Shown here: piece by piece, positions 57,645-64,000 of the stretch
How the letters are laid out: every line of letters starts with the position of its first letter
Position numbering within the stretch: position 1 is the stretch's first letter
NCBI RefSeq assembly: GCF_003013395.1
Contig: NZ_PXZM01000038.1
Location: 1 to 64,000 of the forward strand
From: Brevibacillus fortis
Lineage (GTDB): Bacteria; Bacillota; Bacilli; Brevibacillales; Brevibacillaceae
Direction: 5' to 3'
Length of the DNA: 64,000 nt
Translations under genes and position numbers: made by a program
The notes under the pieces: generated by a model
The model's database searches: none
What the model was told of the DNA's origin: nothing
The model's input: only the letters and a program-made list of their open reading frames with translations

Positions 57645-58172
57645 TTATTTAAGGGTTAGCTCTTTCTCCCATGTCTTTTCTTTGCCTTGCTCATTTTGAA
57701 AAACCAAGATCAATTTCCCCTTTTCCCCCTTCAGCTCATCCTTGTAAAAGAAACCAGTGAACTGTCCATTGCCACTGATGTAAAAGCCATTCCCACCAGG
57801 GATACCTTCTGTGTCGTTTTTGATCGCTTGCTCTATCGTGCTTACGATGTCAGTTTTCTCAGACTTCCACTGCATGCTAGTTAACGAATAGCCGGCAGGT
57901 ACCTGTTCGATAAAGAAATCGAAGCTATTCCCCTCGATGGGTTTCGGTTCCTGATCGACCACGACGAGAATTTCTTTTTCCTGCTGTTCTGCGGCCATGT
58001 CTTGTGCAACGTTCTCCGGTTGTTTCTCCTTGTTTTCTTTGTTTTCCTGAGGAACTTGCGGCGGCACTTGACCAGTCGATTCTGTAGGAACCGGTGTGCC
58101 ACAAGCACTAGTAACGAGTGATAGGACCAATACAGCCAGTAAGCTTTTCATTTTATTCTTTTTCAGATTCAT
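57645..58172 (-). CDS. Small lipoprotein of a two-component operon
   Basis: A 175-residue exported lipoprotein: signal peptide, lipobox VTSAC, a Pro/Gln/Lys/Glu-rich linker of about 50 residues, then a compact C-terminal domain of about 100 residues with no motif that I recognise. The start at 58172 lies inside the 3' end of the sensor kinase gene and follows AAGGTGG at good spacing; a longer frame opens at 58202. Co-transcription with the kinase suggests a role as accessory ligand-binding or signal-modulating protein of the sensor. The name of the family is unknown. Confidence 0.78.
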   Translation of the reverse strand: MNLKKNKMKSLLAVLVLSLVTSACGTPVPTESTGQVPPQVPQENKENKEKQPENVAQDMAAEQQEKEILVVVDQEPKPIEGNSFDFFIEQVPAGYSLTSMQWKSEKTDIVSTIEQAIKNDTEGIPGGNGFYISGNGQFTGFFYKDELKGEKGKLILVFQNEQGKEKTWEKELTLK

Positions 58173-59937
58173 TGTCATTTCCACCTTTGTTTTTATTTTC
58201 AACTAATGTGAAGGAAAAAGCGACTCCATTCACGGTATTTTCCGCACCATAATCACTGCCATGCAGATCGAGGATATGTTTACAGATCGCCAATCCGAGA
58301 CCCGTGCCGCCAGATTTCCGCCAGCGAGAGCTATCTACTCGATAAAATTGCTCCCATATCCGCGTTAGTTGATCGTCTGGGATGTGCGCTCCTTCATTTT
58401 CGATTCGAAACCGGATGCACTCCTGCTCGCGGACCCCCGTAATCCGAATCTCACTTGATGAATTGGCGTGCCGGACTGCATTGCCGAGCAAATTCACGAT
58501 CACTTGCTCGATACGTCTTGGATCTGCCCATACGTTGATCTCTTCAGGTAAGGCGAGCCATAGTCGTACCTGCTTGTTTGCCAGCTGTAGTTGAAAGGAA
58601 GCGGCTACACGATCTATTATTTCCGATACGGGAAACGATTGTCTACGAAGCAAAATGGCTTTGGCTTCGAATTTGGACAACTCCAGCATATCCATAATGA
58701 GCTCGTTCATCTTGTCGACTTCGCTTAAAATGACGTCCATGTATCGCTCCCGCTTTTCATGTGCGACATCATCTTTTAACCCTTCCGCAAAGCCCTTCAC
58801 AATGCCAAGCGGGGTCTTGAGCTCATGAGAGATGTTTGCAATCAATTCTTTGCGGAGCTGCTCCATTTTTTCCTTATGCTCTAGATCCTCGCGAAGAGTG
58901 ACGTTGGCACTCGTCAGGTCTTTTAATGTCTGATCCAGCTTGCCAGCTAACGTATTCAGATGGCGAGAGAGCTCACCGAATTCATCCTGAGAATGAATCG
59001 AAGCAAGTTCTGTGAAGTCCAGATTAGCCATGCGTGAAGCGGAATGACTCAGCGTAACTAATGGTTTCGTGATGATCTTCGAAAATACAAAGGACAGCAG
59101 CAGTAAGATGACGAGGATGACTGGCGTCGCGTATAGGGAATAGCTAGTCAGCATACTTACCGCATCACTCACTGGTTGCAACGTCGTCACCGCCAGCATG
59201 TAATTCGCCCCGCCCTGATAGGAGAACCGATGAATCACGATGGCATAGTTTACACCACTCCACGGATCAGTCCACTTCCGCTGGATGAATGATCCGCTTT
59301 TCATCTGTGTAATCTCGTCGTATTGCTGCGTCAGCCACGGTTCGATTTGATCCGCTACGAGAGAATCCTGATAAAAAGGGTTATGTGCCCGCTGCTGACT
59401 AGGCAGCATGAGTTCAGAAATAACAGCCGTAACCCGGGTTAGTCCATTTTCGGACACATTTGGGGATGGACTTTGCCTTGCAATCCGTATCGGCTTCATG
59501 ATCGTGTCGTTCTCATCCATAAAGATTCCGTCGATGGTAATCATGTCTCCAACATGGAGTCCTTCAGGAAGATCGGTGCTTTTCATTTCTTTTAGCGGTA
59601 AGGTAATCACTTGATTTTTATTTGCTACTTTTACTTCTAGAAAATAGGGATCGAGATTCAATTGCCTGAGCTGCTCATCTACGACCGCGATGCTGGCATC
59701 TGTGCGATTCATCAATGTACCCACCAGCTTATCCAGCTTGTGCTTGTCGGGAGGGAGTTTGGCATACTCATCTGGGAAAGATGCCATTGCTTGCGAGAGC
59801 TCGCTTACTTTCGCATTTAAATAAAAGCGCTCAAAGAAAAACTTTTCCCCTATCAATATCAAAGCGTAGAGCAAAAAGACAAAAACAAAAGTGGCGGCAA
59901 ATAATTTTGTCACAACGTTTAGTCGAAGGCGTTTCAT
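58153..59937 (-). CDS. Sensor histidine kinase with large extracytoplasmic domain
   Basis: A 594-residue membrane kinase: helix 1 (about residues 12-30), an extracytoplasmic sensor region of about 220 residues, helix 2 (about 265-290), a HAMP linker, HisKA with the phosphoaccepting His in ANISHELKTPLG, and HATPase_c with NLLGNAVRHA, RIENEGAHIP and GTGLGLAICK. It shares 4 nt with the response regulator gene and 20 nt with the lipoprotein gene. It reads upstream of the peptide cluster in the same direction, but a terminator separates them. The signal is unknown; envelope stress or antimicrobial sensing is common for this architecture. Confidence 0.93.
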   Translation of the reverse strand: MKRLRLNVVTKLFAATFVFVFLLYALILIGEKFFFERFYLNAKVSELSQAMASFPDEYAKLPPDKHKLDKLVGTLMNRTDASIAVVDEQLRQLNLDPYFLEVKVANKNQVITLPLKEMKSTDLPEGLHVGDMITIDGIFMDENDTIMKPIRIARQSPSPNVSENGLTRVTAVISELMLPSQQRAHNPFYQDSLVADQIEPWLTQQYDEITQMKSGSFIQRKWTDPWSGVNYAIVIHRFSYQGGANYMLAVTTLQPVSDAVSMLTSYSLYATPVILVILLLLSFVFSKIITKPLVTLSHSASRMANLDFTELASIHSQDEFGELSRHLNTLAGKLDQTLKDLTSANVTLREDLEHKEKMEQLRKELIANISHELKTPLGIVKGFAEGLKDDVAHEKRERYMDVILSEVDKMNELIMDMLELSKFEAKAILLRRQSFPVSEIIDRVAASFQLQLANKQVRLWLALPEEINVWADPRRIEQVIVNLLGNAVRHANSSSEIRITGVREQECIRFRIENEGAHIPDDQLTRIWEQFYRVDSSRWRKSGGTGLGLAICKHILDLHGSDYGAENTVNGVAFSFTLVENKNKGGNDNESEKE

Positions 59938-60614
59938 CGTTTTGCCTCAAATTTATATCCAAAACGGATCATCGTCTGAATCAGATGCTGCTCTGTATCC
60001 AGCTTGGCACGCAGTTTTTTCACGTGGGTATCAACGGTGCGATGGTCGCCAAAGTAGTCCATCCCCCAAACCCCATTCAGTATGCTATCTCGGGACAAGA
60101 CCGTCCCTTCATGCTTGATGAAGAACAGAAGCAGCTCATACTCTTTTGGTGTCAATGAAATCGGGACGCCTGCAATCGTAACGGTGTGAGCTCGTTTGTT
60201 TACCGTCAATGCTCCAAACTGAGCGATATCATCTCCCCTCCCGATGCTCCCCTCTGCCCTTTTCATCAGAGCTTTGGCACGGGCCACTAATACTTTTGGG
60301 CTAAACGGTTTGGTGACATATTCGTCCGCTCCAAGCTCGAAACCCATCAACTGGTCATCGTCGTCTACTCTTGCTGTAATGATCATGATGGGAATGTCGG
60401 ATTGTTGGCGGATTTTTCTGCACACCGACCAGCCATCCATCTCGGGCATCATAATATCGAGCACAACTAAATCGACAGGGTGCAGAGCGAAAAGCTCCAT
60501 CGCCATTTTACCGTGCTGCGCTTCGTACACTTCCCAAGCTTCTTTTTTAAAATAATCCGATACAAATTCACGTATGAGCTCGTCGTCCTCTACGAGTAAC
60601 ACTTTCCGTCTCAT
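59934..60614 (-). CDS. OmpR-family response regulator
   Basis: A 226-residue regulator with an N-terminal receiver (acidic pair EDDE near residue 9, phosphoacceptor Asp in VVLDIMMPE near 55, Thr in MIITAR, Lys in VTKPFSP) and a C-terminal winged-helix DNA-binding domain (SLTPKEYELLLFF, RTVDTHVKKLRAKL). AAGGAG lies before the ATG. It pairs with the adjacent kinase. Its targets are not visible here; the operon itself and envelope genes are the usual ones. Confidence 0.95.
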   Translation of the reverse strand: MRRKVLLVEDDELIREFVSDYFKKEAWEVYEAQHGKMAMELFALHPVDLVVLDIMMPEMDGWSVCRKIRQQSDIPIMIITARVDDDDQLMGFELGADEYVTKPFSPKVLVARAKALMKRAEGSIGRGDDIAQFGALTVNKRAHTVTIAGVPISLTPKEYELLLFFIKHEGTVLSRDSILNGVWGMDYFGDHRTVDTHVKKLRAKLDTEQHLIQTMIRFGYKFEAKR

Positions 60615-60811
60615 TTCCGCACTCCTTACTTGTGGTTGTGCATTTATTGCATAGATTACCAGTTTATCGTGAAACTTACGAATCCATATCTCGCCGTCAC
60701 CATTCCTATGACCGCCAACCTTGTTTTTACAAGATGAGTATAGATGGCTGATGTGACCGTTGTGTGTACATGATATGGATTTGCAAAGAAAACAAACACC
60801 CGAAAATGGCT

Positions 60812-60847
60812 GAGGTCACTGAAAAAGTGGACTTTTTCAATGACCTC
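60812..60847. repeat. Near-perfect 17-bp inverted repeat with 2-base loop
   Basis: Arms at 60812-60828 and 60831-60847 match except for one base. It lies 19 nt beyond the remnant stop codon of the decayed regulator. It may be a terminator or the trace of a mobile element involved in the deletion next to it. The rest of the 60615-60865 gap should hold the response regulator promoter, but none is clear. Confidence 0.6.
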
Positions 60848-60865
60848 CGTAAAGGCGAGGTGATT

Positions 60866-61563
60866 CTAATTGTCGATCTCACTTTCTCTTAATCTGACGA
60901 TGGCTTGTGTCCAATTTTTTACCTGGAGCTTGGACCCAATTGGTCGCAGAATAAGCGCCGGCACTCCTCCTCGTTGAACCGAAGAGTGTCTGAGCCCAGT
61001 TGCTTCAACTGTTTCCGAACGCGTAGACGGTGTAGGACGAAGGGAGGTTCCTCCCGTGTAATCAGGATGACATGCATGTATAAGGAAGCATGCTGGATCA
61101 GTGTCTGCAATCCTTCATGAATGGAAGGCTCCTTTATGAGATGATAATCGTCCAATACCAGATAAAAATCACTTTCAAACCCTGCAATTTCTTCGAGTAG
61201 CACAGACATCAACTGTTCAGCAGAAGCCGTGTACTGTGGGTGAAGCACCGAGGAGGATTCCTTACCTAAGCCTTTCTCTGCCATATCAATTGCCCTAGCA
61301 AAATATCGCCAAAAGCGCACGGGATCATTATCTGATTTATCCAGGGAGATCCAACCGGTTGGTTTGCCGGAGCTTTGCGTCCATTGACTGACTGCTGTCG
61401 TTTTACCGAAGCCGGCTGGCGCACATACGAGAATCAATCTTGCAGCACCAGCATCATCGATTTCTTTCAATATCTGATGCCGAAGCAACAAGTCTGAACC
61501 ATACTTTGGAACATGAAGCTTGGTTGCGATAAGTGGACTGTACGTTACTAAATCCATACGCAT
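60866..61563 (-). pseudogene. MalT-type LuxR regulator, internally deleted
   Basis: The first 205 or so residues are the start of a large MalT-like regulator: ATP loop APAGFGKTTAVSQW, WISLDKSDNDPVRFWRYFA and Walker B YLVLDDYHLI. The open frame stops at 60919 after 214 codons, whereas full proteins have about 850 or more. Just beyond the break a different frame reads KLQVKNWTQAIVRLRES and then stops at 60866, which is the extreme C-terminal part of a LuxR HTH (KLxVKNRTQAVxxAREL). The middle of the gene, including most of the HTH, is gone. It is therefore not a functional activator. Confidence 0.85.
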
Positions 61564-61836
61564 CTCCTGCCTAGAAGTAAAGCCTTGCTATCGATGACCT
61601 GAAGCACAGTGAGGTTGGCTAACGAGGAAAAAGCGCTCATATAAAGATTAGGAAATATTGCTCAGATTAAAGATACAGCCAAGTGATCCCTAGTGGATAT
61701 TTTTTATGAACGTGTTATCCAAACAGAAAAAACCCGACCGTTGCAAATGTCGGGGCTTCTATCGTCTACAATTGACAATACAATTTTCAAAGTGGTTAAA
61801 TGTAATATGTTTACATTTTTCAGGAGGTGCACAAAA

Positions 61837-62910
61837 TTGGAGCAACAACCGTCATCACCATCAGTACCCACAGAGTTTTCTCCCCTTGCCCAGCAAGAGC
61901 CCCCAAAAAACATCGGGGATTTATCGAAATCGTACGACAGGGCGACGATTTTTTTCACGAGATGGGGAGCTCATGTTCTTGATCATATTCTCCTCGCTTG
62001 TTTTCTAATCGGATTGCTCTCACTTGGGATTTCCATTGATAAAGACGCAAACAGCCTCTACTTCTTCATCCTAGCCGCCATTATCCTATGTTCTTATTAT
62101 GTACTGTTAGAAGGACTTACCGGATATACGATCGGAAAGTTTACTTTCCGCATCATTGCTGTCAATGCAGAAGGACGGCCACCGGGGTTATGGAAATCAT
62201 TCATTCGCTCCATCATTCGACTATTCGAAGCGAATGTATTTCTGCTAGGCGGGTTGCCGGCCGGCATCACTGTGTTGGCCTCCGTCAAAAGACAGCGGTT
62301 AGGCGATCTAGCAGCGAATACATACGTCGTGAAAGTGAAGGATCTGAACAACGTCAGCAAAAAGCAAACGACCGTACTCGCTGTTGTCTTCTCCATCACA
62401 GCCGTTTTATCCATTATTGGCATGATTTTTGGGATTATCGATATCGCATCAAGAACACCTACCGAAGAAATCTTCTATAGTAAGGATAAAAAGATTCAAA
62501 TAACAGCCCCTTCCGATTGGGACAAGGATTCATCCCTTCATGATGAAGCTGATATAGAAATCTCCAATCGTTTCAGCGACAAGTATGTATTGGTACTATC
62601 AGAATCGAAACAGGATCTAGATAGTTCATTCACGCTGCAAGATTATACGCAAGTGATTGAAGCAAACATTCAAGATGCAGTAGAAAATGTATCCATTGAT
62701 AAACAGATTCGTACTGTAGTCGACAACCAGGTGGCTACCCAATTCAATGCCAAAGGCGAAATAGACGGCATTAAGCTCGCTTATATCGTGACATTGGTCG
62801 AAACGCCTACACATTTTCATCAAATCATGGCTTGGACAAAAGAAAAAAGGTTTGAGTCCCTCAAGCAAGAGCTGCAGAAGGTCAGTGCAAGTTTTCGCGA
62901 GGTAAAATAG
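61837..62910 (+). CDS. RDD-family membrane protein with extracytoplasmic domain
   Basis: A 357-residue protein. A Pro/Gln/Ser-rich cytoplasmic start (about 35 residues) leads into an RDD domain with three membrane helices; GYTIGKFTFRIIAVNAEGRPPG and KRQRLGDLAANTYVV are the typical conserved loops. A further helix near residues 185-208 is followed by an outer domain of about 130 residues (ITAPSDWDKD onward) that resembles PsbP-like or DUF1795-type folds. The start is TTG at 61837 behind AGGAGGTG; the frame opens earlier at 61693 without such support. Function is unknown. Confidence 0.8.
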   Translation: MEQQPSSPSVPTEFSPLAQQEPPKNIGDLSKSYDRATIFFTRWGAHVLDHILLACFLIGLLSLGISIDKDANSLYFFILAAIILCSYYVLLEGLTGYTIGKFTFRIIAVNAEGRPPGLWKSFIRSIIRLFEANVFLLGGLPAGITVLASVKRQRLGDLAANTYVVKVKDLNNVSKKQTTVLAVVFSITAVLSIIGMIFGIIDIASRTPTEEIFYSKDKKIQITAPSDWDKDSSLHDEADIEISNRFSDKYVLVLSESKQDLDSSFTLQDYTQVIEANIQDAVENVSIDKQIRTVVDNQVATQFNAKGEIDGIKLAYIVTLVETPTHFHQIMAWTKEKRFESLKQELQKVSASFREVK

Positions 62911-62922
62911 CGACTGAACACA

Positions 62923-62952
62923 GAAGCCACCTTCCTCAGGTGGCTTTTCTCC
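62923..62952 (+). terminator. Terminator after the RDD gene
   Basis: AAGCCACC and GGTGGCTT arms with a short loop and TTTTCTCC tail, 13 nt after the stop codon. Confidence 0.85.
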
Positions 62953-63003
62953 TTAGAAAAAGTAGGGACTCTACTCCTAGTGGTAGACAGGACCATATAA
63001 CGA

Positions 63004-63030
63004 TTGAAAAAAGTGGTTTATATGTATAAT
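63004..63030 (+). promoter_or_regulatory. Possible promoter of the small-protein operon
   Basis: TTGAAA (63004-63009) and a perfect TATAAT (63025-63030) are only 15 bases apart, which is short, so this is tentative. A second TATAAT-like sequence lies near 63190. The 62953-63212 stretch holds no gene. Confidence 0.35.
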
Positions 63031-63212
63031 TGAAGGGTAGTCCTCCTTTACATATAATGTTAAAGTAATACAGGAAACCAAATTTTTCTAGGATTTTCAT
63101 TCCGATAAGTTTTCATTTTCAGGTCAGAATTCCACTAGGTTTTCTGCCTCCACGACTACGGGTAGCGCTCTTAATTCTAAAGAGTTACTATATAATATTT
63201 CTTGAGGGGTGC

Positions 63213-63635
63213 ATGTACATGTTTATGGGGAAAGGAACAGTCCGCGAGCTCGGAAATCAAATCGACAAGGTTCTTGCAGATATTAAAGATATCCAGGCAG
63301 AAATCGACCGCGACTCTGATAAAATTGACAACGAATTGAATTCTTGCTCTCGTGAGCTGATCAATGCACAAACAACGCTGGGTGAAATTCAGCCACTGAT
63401 CGAAAGCCTCGTTGCTCAGGTTGGTCAAAATGCTCCTGATCACATCAAAGTGCTTGTTGGTACCATTGCAGATGGTATTACAGGTAAAGTGAAAAATACG
63501 TTGAACAACCTGGCAGAGGTTCAAAAGAACGTGAAAGACGTTGACAAGCTGACCGACGCCATTGATGGACATACGGATAAAATTGCACAAAAAGTAAAAG
63601 AAATCGATAGCATCACTGACAAAGTTCAAAAGTAG
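63213..63635 (+). CDS. Small helical, coiled-coil-like protein
   Basis: A protein of 138-140 residues with no signal or membrane segment, almost entirely predicted helix with heptad-like hydrophobic spacing (IDKVLADIKDIQAEIDRDSDKIDNELN; LNNLAEVQKNVKDVDKLTDAIDG). Two starts are possible, ATG 63213 and ATG 63219; the second has better distance to GAGGGG. It forms a pair with the next gene 8 nt downstream. The family is not recognised; a structural or partner-binding role is plausible. Confidence 0.65.
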   Translation: MYMFMGKGTVRELGNQIDKVLADIKDIQAEIDRDSDKIDNELNSCSRELINAQTTLGEIQPLIESLVAQVGQNAPDHIKVLVGTIADGITGKVKNTLNNLAEVQKNVKDVDKLTDAIDGHTDKIAQKVKEIDSITDKVQK

Positions 63636-63643
63636 GTGATCGA

Positions 63644-63970
63644 ATGTCGTACATAAACAATTCAAACGGTTGGGGTAATCAGCATACGAATCACGTGGCA
63701 AACAAGGTTGACCATATCGCTGACAAAATTTCCTTTGCAGTGGATATGGTAGCCAATGCAGCAATTAACCTGGACGGTGCTCAACAAGAGTTGCTTACAC
63801 TGGCAAATGCACCCTACCCACCACAATCTACCCAATTAATTTCGTTAGCGAATCGGATTGCAGCGAATAAGCGCCAAATTGACGATGGACTGGCCAAGAT
63901 CAAAGAAATGGCCCGCACCATCGATCAAGAAACAAATCAGATCCAGACTCCTCATCAAAGAGGCTGGTAA
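63644..63970 (+). CDS. Small helical protein, partner of the preceding gene
   Basis: A 108-residue soluble protein with a polar Asn/His-rich start and two long predicted helices separated by a Pro-containing turn (NAPYPPQS). TAGGTGATCG precedes the ATG, 8 nt after the previous stop. Like its neighbour it has spaced Ile/Leu/Ala positions suited to helix packing, so the two may form a complex. I know no function for either. Confidence 0.65.
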   Translation: MSYINNSNGWGNQHTNHVANKVDHIADKISFAVDMVANAAINLDGAQQELLTLANAPYPPQSTQLISLANRIAANKRQIDDGLAKIKEMARTIDQETNQIQTPHQRGW

Positions 63971-63978
63971 ATGAAAAG

Positions 63979-64000
63979 AGGAGCTCTTCTTAGGGCTCCT
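63979..64000 (+). terminator. Terminator stem at the window edge
   Basis: AGGAGC and GCTCCT arms close a hairpin eight bases after the last stop codon; the T-run, if any, lies beyond the window. Confidence 0.6.

Noticed and set aside
63177..63764. 195-codon frame on the minus strand
   Set aside because: Antisense to the two small helical proteins, which have ribosome binding sites and operon spacing; the reverse product looks like mirrored coding sequence.
1..64000. CRISPR arrays, tRNA or rRNA genes, intact insertion sequences
   Set aside because: No regular spaced repeats, no tRNA-like clover sequences or rRNA segments, and no transposase-like frame were recognised by reading; a dedicated scan was not possible.

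Overview
The window looks like a Bacillales chromosome, most probably Brevibacillus or a close relative. The basis is an aa3-type menaquinol oxidase operon, a spore germinant-receptor operon, frequent GTG/TTG starts behind strong Shine-Dalgarno sequences, and moderate GC content. The genus is an inference; there is no rRNA gene here to settle it. No tRNA, rRNA, CRISPR array or intact insertion sequence was seen.

Layout. 54-6773 (minus): quinol oxidase genes qoxABCD, then heme O synthase, a lipoprotein cytochrome c, a Sco-type copper chaperone and a nitrilase. 7034-10788 (plus): germinant receptor genes in the order gerA-gerC-gerB. 10881-18818: housekeeping and unknown genes (arginine/lysine/ornithine decarboxylase, histidinol-phosphate aminotransferase, an MFS exporter, membrane proteins, a beta-propeller-like protein). 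19140-24913 (minus): a complete peptide ABC importer. 25119-56724 (minus): a 31.6 kb nonribosomal peptide cluster, the centre of the window. 57645-61563 (minus): lipoprotein, sensor kinase, response regulator and a decayed MalT-type regulator. 61837-63970 (plus): an RDD membrane protein and two small helical proteins.

The peptide cluster. A consensus sigma-A promoter (57318-57345) and an unusually long leader of about 590 nt precede four synthetase genes with six A and six T domains. The last module carries the code DVGEIGSIDK, identical to the ornithine code of gramicidin S/tyrocidine synthetases. An epimerase follows, and then, in place of a normal thioesterase, a fused serine hydrolase of the class C beta-lactamase/PBP family. 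PBP-type thioesterases such as SurE are known, usually as separate proteins, and cyclise peptides ending in a D-residue, so an E-PBP fusion fits a D-Orn terminus and possibly a head-to-tail cyclic hexapeptide. Between the fourth T domain and the fifth A domain lie four consecutive condensation-type units on three proteins: two intact, one half-domain and one with a broken active-site motif. A second half-domain opens the first synthetase.

Downstream in the same direction are a GHMP kinase, an exporter, an argininosuccinate-lyase-like protein, a cysteine-synthase-like protein, an ATP-grasp ligase and a threonine aldolase. Kinase, PLP synthase and lyase together match the set proposed to make 2,3-diaminobutyrate from threonine in friulimicin- and pacidamycin-type clusters. 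The product is therefore probably a cationic six-residue peptide with a 2,3-diamino acid and D-ornithine. I do not recognise it as a described Brevibacillus peptide.
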